A DNA stretch of 52,269 bases from Tardiphaga sp. (GTDB taxonomy: Bacteria > Pseudomonadota > Alphaproteobacteria > Rhizobiales > Xanthobacteraceae), in assembly GCA_030147505.1 (NCBI GenBank), contig JASBVG010000124.1:1-52269 (forward strand), given 5' to 3'. Made by a program: the position numbers and the translations under genes. Of the stretch, positions 15,924-25,226 are shown in pieces; positions within the stretch are counted from its first letter, which is position 1, and every line of letters begins with the position of its first letter. The notes under the pieces were generated by a model. The model saw only the letters and a program-made list of their open reading frames with translations, did no database searches and had not been told where the DNA came from.

Positions 15924-18206
15924 ATGACGAACGCAGAGACGTCGGCTCCAGTCTTCGAACCATCGGTATTCGAGTCGCGCAGGCCGCTGCGCCGGCTGTT
16001 CGTGCCCATGGCTGTGGGCATGGCGCTGCTGTCGGCCTGTCTGACCTTCCTGGTCCTCAACGGCCTGACGCCGATCGCGCCGACCCATCTTGTGGTTGTC
16101 TCGTTCCTGCTGATCAACGCCGCCACCATCCTGTTGCTGGTGCTGATCATCGCCCGCGAGATCTGGAAGGTCGTGCAGGCGCGGCGCCGGGGCAGGGCCG
16201 CTGCCCGCCTTCATGTACAGGTTGTCAGCCTGTTCTCGGTGATCGCCGTGCTGCCGGCCGTGCTGGTGTCCATCGTCGCCAATGTCACCCTCGACCGCGG
16301 CCTCGACCGGCTGTTCTCCGGCCCGACCAAGGCCGTGATTGGCAATTCCATGACGGTGGCGCGGGCCTATGTGAACGAGCATGCCCAGCTGATCGGCGGC
16401 GACATTCTCGGCATGGCCGACGATCTCGCACGCATTCAGCCGCTGTTCTATCAGGACCGCGGCACGTTCCGCTCGCTGATGCTGGCCAATGCCAAGGCGC
16501 GAAACCTCCCGGGCGCCATGCTGATCGACAAGGATCGCACGGTCATCGAGCCTGATCAGCCCGGGGTTAGGCCGGAATTCGAACCGCCTCCGGCGGATTT
16601 CCTGGTCAATGTCGGCAACGCAGAGCCGGCCATCACCATCATCCCCGATGGCAATTACGTCGCCGCGGTCATCAAGCTGCGCGCCTTCGACAACATGTAT
16701 CTCTATGTCGCGCGAAAACTCGATCCGCGGGTCGTCGCGCAGATGGCGCAGACCCAGGCCAGTGTCGCCGATTACACCGAACTGGAATCCCGCCGCCTCG
16801 GCATCCAGATCGCATTCGGCCTGATGTTCACAGTCATCGCACTGACGGTCCTGATGTCAGCCGTGCTGATCGGCCTCAATTTCTCCAACTGGCTGGTGGC
16901 CCCGATCCGCCGCCTGGTCAGTGCGGCCAACATGGTCTCGACCGGCGACCTGCATGTGCAGGTGCCGGTGATCCAGTCGGAAGGCGATCTCGCCCATCTC
17001 GGCGAAACCTTCAACAAGATGACCTCGGAGCTGCGCAGCCAGCGCGATGAGCTGGTCTCGGCCTCCGACGTCATCGACAGCCGCCGCCGCTTCATCGAGG
17101 CCGTACTGTCATCCGCCAGTGCCGGCATCATCGGCGTCGATGGCTCCAACATCATCGGCATTCTCAACCGCTCCGCCGAGAAACTGGTCGGCCATTCCGA
17201 GTCCGAAGTGCTCGGCCATCCCCTGCACGAGATCATCCCCGAGCTCGACGAGCTCATGCAGAATGCGCGCGAGAGTTCGCAGCGGCTGGTGCAGGGGCAG
17301 ATCACGATCGATCGCGAGGGCCGCGAGCGCAATCTTTCGGTCCGCATCTCAGCCGAACAGACCAGCCAGTCGCGCGACAGCTACATCATCACGCTCGATG
17401 ACATCACCGAACTCGTCTCGGCGCAGCGTACCTCCGCCTGGGCGGATGTAGCGCGCCGCATCGCTCACGAGATCAAGAATCCGCTGACGCCGATCCAGCT
17501 TTCCGCTGAACGCATCAAGCGTAAATTCGGCAAGGTGATCGTCGACGACAAGAACATCTTCGAGCAATGCACCGATACCATCGTGCGTCAGGTCGAGGAC
17601 ATCCGCCGCATGGTTGATGAGTTCTCGCGCTTTGCCCGCATGCCGAAGCCGGTGATCGAGGGCGAGGATGTCGCCGACACCGTGCGCCAGGCCGTTTTCC
17701 TGATGCGCGTCGGCCACCCCGAACTCGATATCAATGCCGAGATCAAGGAAGAGCCGCTGAAGGCGCAGTTCGACCGCCGGCTGATTTCGCAGGCCCTCAC
17801 CAACATCATCAAGAACGCCACCGAAGCCATTGAGGCCGTGCCGCCGGAGGAACTCGGCAAGGGTCGCATTGATGTCACAGCGTTCAGCGAGAACGGCCAG
17901 ATCGTCATCGACGTCGTCGATAACGGCATCGGCCTGCCGACCACCAATCGCTCGCGTCTGCTGGAGCCTTATGTGACGACGCGCGAGAAAGGCACGGGCC
18001 TCGGCCTCGCCATTGTCGGCAAGGTGCTGGAGGACCACGGCGGCGGCATTGAACTCGGCGACGCATCGAGCATGCGTCCGGGCCAGCGCGGCGCCTGGAT
18101 GCGGCTGCGTTTCGCCATTTCCGGCCGCAAGCCCGATGCTGAACAAGGCGAGGCGAAAGCGTTGCCGGACAATAATACGAAGATCGAAGCCGTCACCGGC
18201 ACTTGA
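15924..18206 (+). CDS. ntrY: sensor kinase NtrY
   Basis: Membrane-bound histidine kinase paired with NtrX, linked to nitrogen and redox/envelope control in alphaproteobacteria. N-terminal membrane segments (FVPMAVGMALLSACLTFLVL, then HLVVVSFLLINAATILLLVL, and VVSLFSVIAVLPAVLVSIVA), a periplasmic sensor region, another segment (IAFGLMFTVIALTVLMSAVL), HAMP (WLVAPIRRLVSAANMVSTGD), PAS (FIEAVLSSASAGIIGVDGSN), DHp with H515 (VARRIAHEIKNPLTPIQLSAERIKR is the region) and HATPase_c (NIIKNATEAIE, GTGLGLAIVGKV). I start at ATG 15924 (MTNAETSAP, 760 aa); a TTG at 15846 would add 26 unlikely residues. The RBS is weak. Confidence 0.95.
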   Translation: MTNAETSAPVFEPSVFESRRPLRRLFVPMAVGMALLSACLTFLVLNGLTPIAPTHLVVVSFLLINAATILLLVLIIAREIWKVVQARRRGRAAARLHVQVVSLFSVIAVLPAVLVSIVANVTLDRGLDRLFSGPTKAVIGNSMTVARAYVNEHAQLIGGDILGMADDLARIQPLFYQDRGTFRSLMLANAKARNLPGAMLIDKDRTVIEPDQPGVRPEFEPPPADFLVNVGNAEPAITIIPDGNYVAAVIKLRAFDNMYLYVARKLDPRVVAQMAQTQASVADYTELESRRLGIQIAFGLMFTVIALTVLMSAVLIGLNFSNWLVAPIRRLVSAANMVSTGDLHVQVPVIQSEGDLAHLGETFNKMTSELRSQRDELVSASDVIDSRRRFIEAVLSSASAGIIGVDGSNIIGILNRSAEKLVGHSESEVLGHPLHEIIPELDELMQNARESSQRLVQGQITIDREGRERNLSVRISAEQTSQSRDSYIITLDDITELVSAQRTSAWADVARRIAHEIKNPLTPIQLSAERIKRKFGKVIVDDKNIFEQCTDTIVRQVEDIRRMVDEFSRFARMPKPVIEGEDVADTVRQAVFLMRVGHPELDINAEIKEEPLKAQFDRRLISQALTNIIKNATEAIEAVPPEELGKGRIDVTAFSENGQIVIDVVDNGIGLPTTNRSRLLEPYVTTREKGTGLGLAIVGKVLEDHGGGIELGDASSMRPGQRGAWMRLRFAISGRKPDAEQGEAKALPDNNTKIEAVTGT

Positions 18207-18238
18207 GCAGAAGAAACGTGACCAGGACAGTTTGACCC

Positions 18239-19609
18239 ATGGCAAATGACATTCTGATCGTCGACGACGAAGCCGATATTCGCGATCTCGTTGCGGGTAT
18301 TCTGGAGGACGAGGGATTTACGACGCGGACTGCGCGCGACAGCGACAGTGCGCTCAATGAAATTTCCAACCGGCGTCCCAATCTCGTTTTCCTCGATATC
18401 TGGCTGCAGGGCAGCAAGCTCGACGGCTTGCAGCTTCTTGAGCAGGTGAAGAAGGACAATCCGGACCTGCCGGTGGTGATGATCTCCGGTCACGGCAATA
18501 TCGAAACCGCCGTCGCTGCCATCAAGCGCGGCGCCTATGACTTCATCGAGAAGCCGTTCAAGGCCGATCGTCTCATCCTCGTCGCCACGCGCGCGCTGGA
18601 AACCTCACGTCTCAAACGCGAGGTGCGTGAGCTCAAGCAGATGGCGCCGATTGCCAGCAAGCTGACCGGCCGCTCCGCCGCCATGAACCAGCTGCGCCAG
18701 ACCATCGACCGCGCCGCCAAGGCGAACAGCCGCATCCTCATCGTCGGCCCCTCCGGTGCGGGCAAGGAACTGGCGGCGCGCACGCTGCATGCATCGTCCT
18801 CCCGCGCAAACGGTCCGTTCGTGGTAATCAATGCAGCGGCGATCACGCCCGAGCGCATGGAGCTTGAGCTGTTCGGTACCGAGCAGAGCAATGGCGAGCA
18901 GCAGCGCAAGGCCGGCGCGCTCGAGGAAGCCCATGGCGGCACGCTGTTCATCGACGAAATCGGCGATCTGCCGCGCGAGACCCAGAACAAGATTCTGCGC
19001 GTGCTGGTGGATCAGACTTTCATGCGGGCAGGGGGCACCACCAAGGTCAGCGTGGACGTCCGTATCATCTCGTCCACCGCGCGAAATCTCGAAGAGGAGA
19101 TCGCCGCCGGCACCTTCCGCGAGGATCTCTATCACCGCCTCTCGGTGGTGCCGATCCGTGTCCCGCCGTTGTCCGAGCATCGCGAGGACATTCCGGAGCT
19201 GATCGAATTCTTCATGGAGCAGATCTCCGCCAATACCGGCCTGCCCAGGCGGCAGATCGGCCAGGACGCCATGGCGGTGCTGCAGTCCCATGTCTGGCCC
19301 GGCAATGTCCGCCAGCTCCGCAACAATGTGGAGCGCGTGATGATCCTCGCCGGCGGCGGGCCGGAGGTGATCATCACCGCCGACATGCTGCCGCAGGACG
19401 TCGGCTCCATGGTGCCGTCGATGCCGACCTCCAACAATGGCGAGCACATCATGGGCCTGCCGCTGCGCGAAGCCCGTGAAGTGTTCGAGCGCGATTATCT
19501 GATTGCGCAGATCAGCCGTTTCTCGGGTAACATCTCGCGCACCGCCGAATTCGTCGGCATGGAGCGCTCTGCCCTGCATCGTAAATTGAAGGCGCTCGGC
19601 GTCGGCTGA
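18239..19609 (+). CDS. ntrX: response regulator NtrX
   Basis: Partner of NtrY. Receiver domain with D53 (LVFLDIWLQGSKLDG), AAA+ domain with a Walker A variant GPSGAGKE and Walker B GGTLFIDEIGD, and a C-terminal Fis-type HTH (GNISRTAEFVGMERSALHRK). The stretch after ELFG, where sigma-54 activators carry GAFTGA, here reads TEQSNGEQQRKAGALEEAH, so that loop is missing. NtrX proteins of several alphaproteobacteria are known to lack it and may not act through sigma-54. 456 aa, full length. It is 32 bp after ntrY, so co-transcribed. Confidence 0.95.
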   Translation: MANDILIVDDEADIRDLVAGILEDEGFTTRTARDSDSALNEISNRRPNLVFLDIWLQGSKLDGLQLLEQVKKDNPDLPVVMISGHGNIETAVAAIKRGAYDFIEKPFKADRLILVATRALETSRLKREVRELKQMAPIASKLTGRSAAMNQLRQTIDRAAKANSRILIVGPSGAGKELAARTLHASSSRANGPFVVINAAAITPERMELELFGTEQSNGEQQRKAGALEEAHGGTLFIDEIGDLPRETQNKILRVLVDQTFMRAGGTTKVSVDVRIISSTARNLEEEIAAGTFREDLYHRLSVVPIRVPPLSEHREDIPELIEFFMEQISANTGLPRRQIGQDAMAVLQSHVWPGNVRQLRNNVERVMILAGGGPEVIITADMLPQDVGSMVPSMPTSNNGEHIMGLPLREAREVFERDYLIAQISRFSGNISRTAEFVGMERSALHRKLKALGVG

Positions 19610-19687
19610 CGACGCTGCGCAAATGCTGTTATAACTCTGTCAAGCCCGGGCATGACAGTGCCCAGATTTTGCAAACGGAAATCGACG

Positions 19688-20545
19688 ATGTCGCGTATTG
19701 CCTATGTCAACGGTCGCTATGACAACCTCAGCGACGCCGCCGTGAATGTCGAGGACCGCGGCTATCAGTTCGCCGACGGCGTCTACGAGGTCTGCGAGAT
19801 CGTCGGTGGCAAGATGGTCGATTTCCCCCGCCACATGGCGCGACTGGAGCGCTCGCTGCGCGAACTGCGCATCGCCATGCCGATGGCGCTGACCTCGCTC
19901 AAGGTCATCATGCAGGAAGTCGTCCGCCGTAACCGCATCAATTACGGCATCGTCTATCTGCAGGTCACCCGCGGCGTCGCCCATCGCGACCACGGCTTTC
20001 CGTCGCCCGAGGTGAAGCCGAGCGTCGTCGTGACCGCGAAGTCGCTGAACTTCGCCAGGAACCAAGCCTCGGCCGAACGCGGTGTGAAGGTCATCACGAC
20101 CGCCGAAAACCGCTGGCCGCGCGTGGACATCAAGAGCGTCGGCCTGCTGCCGAACGTGCTCGCCCGTCAGGAGGCCCGCGACAAGGGCGCCTATGAAGCC
20201 TGGTATGTGGACGCCGACGGCTTCGTCACCGAAGGCGCATCCTGCAATGCCTGGATCATCACCAGGGACGGCAAGGTGATCACCAAGAGCGCCGAGCGGG
20301 GCATCCTCTCGGGCATCACCCGCGCCGTGCTGATCGAGGTGCTGGCCTCCCTGCAGCTCAAGCTGGAGGAGCGGAATTTCACGCCGGACGAGGCAGCAAA
20401 TGCCGCCGAAGCCTTCGTATCGTCGGCGAGCCAGATCGTCATGCCGGTGATCGCGATCGATGGAAAGAGCATTGGCGACGGTAAACCGGGACCGACCGCG
20501 CTCCGTCTGCGCCAGGAATTCCATAAATTTGCGGACATTGGCTAA
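19688..20545 (+). CDS. dat: D-amino-acid aminotransferase (fold-type IV PLP enzyme)
   Basis: Transfers amino groups between D-amino acids and 2-oxo acids, e.g. making D-glutamate/D-alanine for peptidoglycan. Features: SRIAYVNGRY N terminus, GYQFADGVYEV, PLP lysine K149 in WPRVDIKSVGLLPNVLARQEA, EGASCNAWII, and GILSGITRAVLIEV. 285 aa. I chose the ATG at 19688 because the family starts a few residues before IAYVNGR. The position after ntrX and before hfq is conserved in this group. Distinction from branched-chain aminotransferases rests on D-AAT-like VTRGVAHRDHGFP; moderately sure. Confidence 0.88.
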   Translation: MSRIAYVNGRYDNLSDAAVNVEDRGYQFADGVYEVCEIVGGKMVDFPRHMARLERSLRELRIAMPMALTSLKVIMQEVVRRNRINYGIVYLQVTRGVAHRDHGFPSPEVKPSVVVTAKSLNFARNQASAERGVKVITTAENRWPRVDIKSVGLLPNVLARQEARDKGAYEAWYVDADGFVTEGASCNAWIITRDGKVITKSAERGILSGITRAVLIEVLASLQLKLEERNFTPDEAANAAEAFVSSASQIVMPVIAIDGKSIGDGKPGPTALRLRQEFHKFADIG

Positions 20546-20551
20546 GGTTTG

Positions 20552-20567
20552 CTGCCTTTCTAGGCAG
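20552..20567 (+). terminator. terminator after dat
   Basis: CTGCCT / AGGCAG stem with a TTCT loop followed by GTTTTCC, 7 bp after the dat stop. It separates dat from hfq, which then needs its own promoter in the next 170 bp. Confidence 0.65.
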
Positions 20568-20740
20568 GTTTTCCGTGTGGCGGCTTGCCTTCACACGCCG
20601 TCTGCCGTCTAATTGCCGTGCTGTGCGCCCCGAGGGGGATCTTTGGGCGACGCGGCAGTCAGGTGATGCCCCCAAAAGAGGGCGGGCTTGGCGCAATAAA
20701 AGCAACAAAACAGACACATCAGACTGCGGGATTAAGAAAA

Positions 20741-20983
20741 ATGGCGGCAGACCGCGCACAAAATCTACAGGACACCTTCCTCAACCACGTTCGCAAGACC
20801 AAGACCCCCCTGACGATCTTCCTCGTGAACGGCGTCAAGCTGCAGGGAATCGTCACCTGGTTCGACAATTTCTGTCTTCTGCTCCGTCGCGACGGCCACT
20901 CGCAGCTGGTGTATAAGCATGCGATCTCGACCATCATGCCGGGCGCGCCGATCCAGTTGTTCGAAGGCGGCGAAGAAGCCTGA
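20741..20983 (+). CDS. hfq: RNA chaperone Hfq
   Basis: Sm-like hexameric RNA chaperone that pairs small RNAs with mRNAs. The 80-aa protein shows Sm1 (QNLQDTFLNHVRKTKTPLTIFLVNGVKLQGIVTWFDNFCLLLRR region) and Sm2 with the diagnostic YKHAIST motif. The ATG at 20741 gives the standard MAADRAQNLQD start; the frame is open upstream but there is no family sequence there. hflX follows after 23 bp, the classic hfq-hflX pair. In rhizobia Hfq (NrfA) also supports nifA expression. Confidence 0.97.
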   Translation: MAADRAQNLQDTFLNHVRKTKTPLTIFLVNGVKLQGIVTWFDNFCLLLRRDGHSQLVYKHAISTIMPGAPIQLFEGGEEA

Positions 20984-21006
20984 GCGAACACGTAAGAGAC
21001 GTTTGA

Positions 21007-22386
21007 TTGGAATTTCGTAGTTTCGAAGGCAATGCTGCCGACCGCCCCGTGGCCGGCAGCGAATCCACCGGCCGCGTTCTCGTGGTCGGTCCTTACCTGC
21101 GCGAGCGCCGCGGCGATGCCGAGGCTGCAGCCTATGCCCATATCCGCGATACCGAGGCTCGCCTCGAAGAGGCGGTCGGTCTTGCGCGCGCCATCGATCT
21201 AGATGTGATCGAGGCGATCGCCGCGCCGCTCAGCCAGATCCGGCCCGCCACCTATCTCGGCAAGGGCAAGGTCGAGGAGATCGCCGGCGTCATCGCGGCG
21301 AACGAGATCGGCATCGTGGTGATGGACTGCGCGCTCTCGCCGATCCAGCAGCGCAATCTGGAAAAGGAACTGAAGGCCAAGGTGCTTGACCGCACCGGCC
21401 TCATTCTCGAAATCTTCGGCCGCCGTGCAAAAACCAAAGAGGGCACGCTGCAGGTCGAACTCGCGCATCTCAACTATCAGCGCAGCCGCCTTGTTCGATC
21501 CTGGACCCATCTGGAGCGCCAGCGTGGCGGCTTCGGCTTCATGGGCGGCCCTGGCGAAACCCAGATCGAAGCGGACCGCCGCATGATCGGCGACCGCATC
21601 GGCCGGCTCGAAGCCGACCTCAAGAAAGTGCAGGCCACGCGCCGCCTGCACCGCGCCGGCCGCAAGCGCGTGCCTTATCGCGTCGTCGCGCTGGTGGGCT
21701 ACACCAATGCCGGCAAGTCCACGCTGTTCAACCGCCTGACCCGCGCCGATGTGCAGGCTGAGGACATGCTGTTCGCGACGCTGGATCCGACGCTGCGCGC
21801 GCTGACGCTGCCCCATGGCGGCAAGGCGATGCTGTCCGACACCGTCGGCTTCATTTCCAACCTGCCGACCCAGCTCGTGGCCGCCTTCCGCGCCACGCTG
21901 GAAGAGGTACTGGAAGCCGACATCATCCTGCATGTGCGCGACATCTCGCACGAGGATGCCGAAGCCCAGCAGAGCGACGTCGATAACGTCCTGCGCCAGC
22001 TCGGCATCGACATCGATGCCGGCGCGCGCATTCTCGAAGTCTGGAACAAGATCGACCGCTTCGACGCGGAGGAGCGCGAAAACCTCGCCAATATCGCCGC
22101 ACGAAAACCGGCGGACAATCCGGTGTTCATGGTCTCGGCCGTGACCGGCGAGGGCGTCACCGAACTCCTCACCGCCATCGAGGACCGTCTTGCATCGACA
22201 CGCGTGACCCTCGACCTCTCCATCGATGCCGCCGACGGCGCCGGCGTCAGCTGGCTGCACCGCAATGCCGAGGTGCTGGCGAAGGAGCTGCATGACGGCC
22301 ACTTCGACATGACCGTGCGCGTGGACGAGACTAAGCGCAACGTGGTGATCAGCAAGTTCGGCGCGGTGCTGCACGCGGCGGAGTAA
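21007..22386 (+). CDS. hflX: ribosome-associated GTPase HflX
   Basis: GTPase that binds the 50S subunit and splits stalled or heat-damaged ribosomes. N-terminal HflX domain (ATYLGKGKVEEIAGVIAAN), then the glycine-rich linker GFGFMGGPGETQIEADRR, G1 GYTNAGKST, G3 DTVGF, G4 NKID. The C-terminal extra domain ends near NVVISKFGAVLH. 459 aa. The start is a TTG at 21007 (MEFRSFEGNA), just after hfq; no better ATG is nearby. Confidence 0.95.
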   Translation: MEFRSFEGNAADRPVAGSESTGRVLVVGPYLRERRGDAEAAAYAHIRDTEARLEEAVGLARAIDLDVIEAIAAPLSQIRPATYLGKGKVEEIAGVIAANEIGIVVMDCALSPIQQRNLEKELKAKVLDRTGLILEIFGRRAKTKEGTLQVELAHLNYQRSRLVRSWTHLERQRGGFGFMGGPGETQIEADRRMIGDRIGRLEADLKKVQATRRLHRAGRKRVPYRVVALVGYTNAGKSTLFNRLTRADVQAEDMLFATLDPTLRALTLPHGGKAMLSDTVGFISNLPTQLVAAFRATLEEVLEADIILHVRDISHEDAEAQQSDVDNVLRQLGIDIDAGARILEVWNKIDRFDAEERENLANIAARKPADNPVFMVSAVTGEGVTELLTAIEDRLASTRVTLDLSIDAADGAGVSWLHRNAEVLAKELHDGHFDMTVRVDETKRNVVISKFGAVLHAAE

Positions 22387-22396
22387 CAATCTCCGT

Positions 22397-22510
22397 CCCT
22401 CATCCTGAGGAGCCGCGCAGCGGCGTCTCGAAGGATGGCCGCAAACTCCGGCGCCAGGCGAACTCATGGTTCGAGACGCGCGCAAGAGCGCGCTCCTCAC
22501 CATGAGGGGC
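22397..22510. repeat. palindromic repeat family A, copy 1
   Basis: Begins CCCTCATCCTGAGGAGC and ends GCTCCTCACCATGAGGGGC. Inside, one arm has CGTCTCGAAGGATGG and the other CATGGTTCGAGACG, so the arms are near inverse copies; each arm also carries its own GC hairpin (GCCGCGCAGCGGC, GCGCGCAAGAGCGCGC). It fills the convergent hflX/mazG junction. Copies 2 and 3 are at 25227 and 30785. Confidence 0.85.
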
Positions 22511-22514
22511 GGGG

Positions 22515-23336
22515 TTACACCTTCCCCTTCGCCTCGTTCCACAGCGCATCCATCTCCTCGAGCGACGCTTCTTGCAGCGTCCGTCCCTTGTCGCTCAGTG
22601 CCTGCTCGATATAAGCAAACCGCTTCTCGAACTTCACATTGGTCCCGCGCAGCGCCATTTCCGGATCGGCCTTCACATGTCGCGCGAGGTTCACCAGCGC
22701 GAACATCAGGTCGCCGGTCTCTTCCGCGATGTGATCCTGGTCTCCGCGCTCCAACGCCGCCTCTATCTCATCCGCTTCTTCGCGGATTTTGGCCAGCACC
22801 GCGCGGGGATCGTTCCAGTCGAAACCGACCGTGGACGCCTTAGCCTGCAGCGTCAGGGCCTGCGCCAGCGCCGGCTGGCTGGCCTTCACGCTCGCCAGCA
22901 GCGAGGCGGGGGCGCCGACATCCTCGCCGCGCCGTGCCGCGCGCTCAAGCTTCTCCTCGGCCTTGATGCGATCCCAGACGCCCTTCACATGGCCGGAGGT
23001 GACGTTGCCGTCCGCATCCGCAAACACGTGCGGATGCCGGCGGATCATCTTTTTCGTGATCGCCATCACCACATCGCCGAAATCGAACTTGCCTTGCTCG
23101 GAGGCCATCTGCGCGTGGAACACGACCTGCAGCAGCAGATCGCCCAGTTCCTCGCAGAGATCGTCGAGATCGTTCCGCGCGATCGCGTCAACGACCTCAT
23201 AGGCCTCCTCGATCGTATAGGGCGCGATCGACGCAAAATCCTGTTCCAGGTCCCACGGACAGCCGGTCACCGGCGTGCGCAGCGCGGCCATGATGTCGAG
23301 CAGGCGGGTGATGTCGCGGGAAGGGGTCATGGGCAC
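22515..23336 (-). CDS. mazG: nucleoside triphosphate pyrophosphohydrolase MazG
   Basis: House-cleaning all-alpha NTP pyrophosphatase that hydrolyses NTPs and dNTPs. Two tandem MazG domains are visible: the first with CPWDLEQDFASIAPYTIEEAYEVVDAI and CEELGDLLLQVVFHAQMA (Mg-binding EExxD), the second with REEADEIEAALER and AEETGDLMFALVNLARH. 273 aa, typical of the E. coli-like two-domain form. It diverges from queC across 88 bp. An ATG two codons downstream is an alternative start. Confidence 0.95.
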   Translation of the reverse strand: MPMTPSRDITRLLDIMAALRTPVTGCPWDLEQDFASIAPYTIEEAYEVVDAIARNDLDDLCEELGDLLLQVVFHAQMASEQGKFDFGDVVMAITKKMIRRHPHVFADADGNVTSGHVKGVWDRIKAEEKLERAARRGEDVGAPASLLASVKASQPALAQALTLQAKASTVGFDWNDPRAVLAKIREEADEIEAALERGDQDHIAEETGDLMFALVNLARHVKADPEMALRGTNVKFEKRFAYIEQALSDKGRTLQEASLEEMDALWNEAKGKV

Positions 23337-23424
23337 TCCTGAGCTGCCCCGGTATGCCGCAAGTGCAGCGCAAAGTCATGGCCGCGCGGATGCAGCGCAG
23401 CGAAATACGGGCTACAAGACCCGC

Positions 23425-24141
23425 ATGACCGAGACACATTCCATCTCAACAGCCCTTGTCCTGTTCTCCGGCGGCCAGGATTCCGCGACCTGCCTCGCCT
23501 GGGCGCTGGATCGCTTCGCCCGCGTCGAAACCATCGGCTTCGCCTATGGCCAGCGCCACGCCGTCGAGCTCGACAGCCGCGCAAAGCTGATCGACGGCAT
23601 GAAGGCCATCGATCCCGCCTGGGCCGCGAAGATCGGCGATAGCCACACCCTCGACATCCCGACCCTGTCAGCCATCTCCGAGACAGCACTGACCCGCGAC
23701 GTCGCCATCGAGATGGGCGCCGACGGCCTGCCCAACACATTCGTGCCCGGCCGCAACCTTGTCTTCCTGACCTTCGCCGCCGCCTTGGCCTATCGGCGCG
23801 GGATCACCGACATCGTCGGCGGCATGTGCGAGACCGACTATTCCGGCTATCCTGACTGCCGCGACGACACCATCAAGGCGCTCAACAGCGCGCTCAGTCT
23901 CGGCATGGCGAAGGACTTTATGCTGCACACTCCGCTGATGTGGCTCGACAAGGCGGCAACCTGGGGTCTGGCCGACCAGCTTGGCGGCGAAGCGCTGACG
24001 GACCTCATCCGCGAGCATTCCCACACCTGCTATCTCGGCGAGCGCGGCGCGCTGCATGACTGGGGCTACGGCTGCGGAAAATGCCCCGCCTGCGAATTGC
24101 GGGCGAAGGGGTGGCGGGAGTTCAGAGCGACGGCCGCCTGA
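23425..24141 (+). CDS. queC: 7-cyano-7-deazaguanine synthase QueC
   Basis: ATP-dependent conversion of 7-carboxy-7-deazaguanine to preQ0 in queuosine biosynthesis. PP-loop SGGQDS at about 15-20; FVPGRNLVFLTFAAALA and GMCETDYSGYPDCRDDTIKA are family blocks; the C-terminal zinc site is formed by Cys residues in HTCYLGERG and YGCGKCPACELR. 238 aa from the ATG at 23425, where homology starts; the frame extends upstream without family sequence. No other queuosine gene or preQ1 riboswitch is seen nearby, so it stands alone. Confidence 0.95.
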   Translation: MTETHSISTALVLFSGGQDSATCLAWALDRFARVETIGFAYGQRHAVELDSRAKLIDGMKAIDPAWAAKIGDSHTLDIPTLSAISETALTRDVAIEMGADGLPNTFVPGRNLVFLTFAAALAYRRGITDIVGGMCETDYSGYPDCRDDTIKALNSALSLGMAKDFMLHTPLMWLDKAATWGLADQLGGEALTDLIREHSHTCYLGERGALHDWGYGCGKCPACELRAKGWREFRATAA

Positions 24142-24150
24142 GTTCTCTCT

Positions 24151-24230
24151 GTCATGGCCGGGCTTGTCCCGGCCATCCATCTTTGCCGCAAGCAAGAAAG
24201 GTGGGTGCCCGGGTCAAGCCCGGGCATGAC
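24151..24230. repeat. palindromic repeat between queC and the DapA-family gene
   Basis: Edges are GTCATG ... CATGAC. The left arm folds as ATGGCCGGG-CTTGT-CCCGGCCAT (24154-24176), the right as TGCCCGGG...CCCGGGCA (24206-24226). Same architecture as the 7647 element. It fills a convergent junction and probably terminates both transcripts. Confidence 0.8.
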
Positions 24231-24254
24231 GGAGTTTGATTGCGGCGAACGCGC

Positions 24255-25154
24255 TTACGCCGCGAACGATGCCCGCACGGCGTCCGCTTCCGCTGCACTC
24301 AGCCCGACTAGCGGCGGACGAACCCGCATCCAGCCATCATTGCCGTATTGCCGCGCCAGCAGCACTTTCAACGACGGCAGTTGCGCATAGGTCGAGACCG
24401 CGTTGCGGCCCGCCACGATACGCTCCTGCGCGGCGGCAACTTCGGCCGCCTTCGACGGATCGTTGTAACCATTGAACACGGTAGTGAGATCGCCGCCGAC
24501 CAGATTCGACGTCGCGGTGATGCAGCCGGCGCCGCCCATCGGCAGCAGTTTCAGCATCAGGGGATCCGCGCCGACCAGCACCGAGAAACCCGGAAAACGC
24601 TCGACGATGGCGCTCATGTTCGAGAAGTCGCCCGAGGAATCCTTGATGCCGACCACGGTATCCGGAAAGCGCTTGATCAGGCGGTCGATGACATCGAGCG
24701 AGATCGGCACCGCCGACATCTGCGGGATGTGATAGAGCACGACGCGCAGGCGCGGATCGTTGATGCGCTCGATGATCGTCGTATAGGCATCAACGATGCC
24801 GTCGTCGGAGACGCCCTTGTAGTAATAGGGCGGCAGCATCACGACGGTGTTCACGCCGTTTGCCAGCGCATGCTGCGTCAGCTCCACCGTTTCCATGATC
24901 GAGGCGACGCCGGTGCCCGGCAGCAGCTTCTTCGGCGCGATGCCGGACTTTACCACGGCTTCGAGCAGCGACTTGCGCTCGCTCGACGACAGCGAATTGG
25001 CTTCGCCCGTGGTGCCGAGCATGGCGATGCCGATGCAGCCGTCATCGAGCAGCCGCTGGCAATGCGCGGCGAACAGGCCCTGATCGACAGAGAGGTCGGC
25101 ATTGAAGGGCGTGGTCGCGGCGCAGAACACGCCGGTGGGGAAGGTGACTGTCAT
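24255..25154 (-). CDS. DapA/NAL superfamily aldolase or dehydratase
   Basis: Class I Schiff-base lyase of the dihydrodipicolinate synthase / N-acetylneuraminate lyase family. TIM-barrel marks: LGTTGEANSLSSSER (pyruvate-binding GTTGE), Y141 in VLYHIPQMS and Schiff-base lysine K171 in VVGIKDSSGD. 299 aa. The biosynthetic dapA is normally elsewhere; here it sits in a catabolic cluster with an SDR, a FadR-type regulator, a 2-hydroxyacid oxidase and TTT binding proteins, so a sugar-acid or hydroxy-oxo-acid lyase/dehydratase is more likely than lysine synthesis (inference). It is probably co-transcribed with the SDR upstream despite the 205-bp gap holding repeat copy 2. Confidence 0.85.
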   Translation of the reverse strand: MTVTFPTGVFCAATTPFNADLSVDQGLFAAHCQRLLDDGCIGIAMLGTTGEANSLSSSERKSLLEAVVKSGIAPKKLLPGTGVASIMETVELTQHALANGVNTVVMLPPYYYKGVSDDGIVDAYTTIIERINDPRLRVVLYHIPQMSAVPISLDVIDRLIKRFPDTVVGIKDSSGDFSNMSAIVERFPGFSVLVGADPLMLKLLPMGGAGCITATSNLVGGDLTTVFNGYNDPSKAAEVAAAQERIVAGRNAVSTYAQLPSLKVLLARQYGNDGWMRVRPPLVGLSAAEADAVRASFAA

Positions 25155-25226
25155 CGTCGGGCTCTTTCTCTGGAAGTTGAAGGGGAAACCCCTGCTTTTC
25201 TTTCAACGTGCAGTCGTTCACTCGGT

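Noticed and set aside
14273..16150. Open frame antisense to ntrC/ntrY
   Set aside because: Covers two real genes and their gap; no family sequence.
23337..23424. preQ1 riboswitch before queC
   Set aside because: Only 88 bp shared with mazG; I could not see the H-type pseudoknot pattern.
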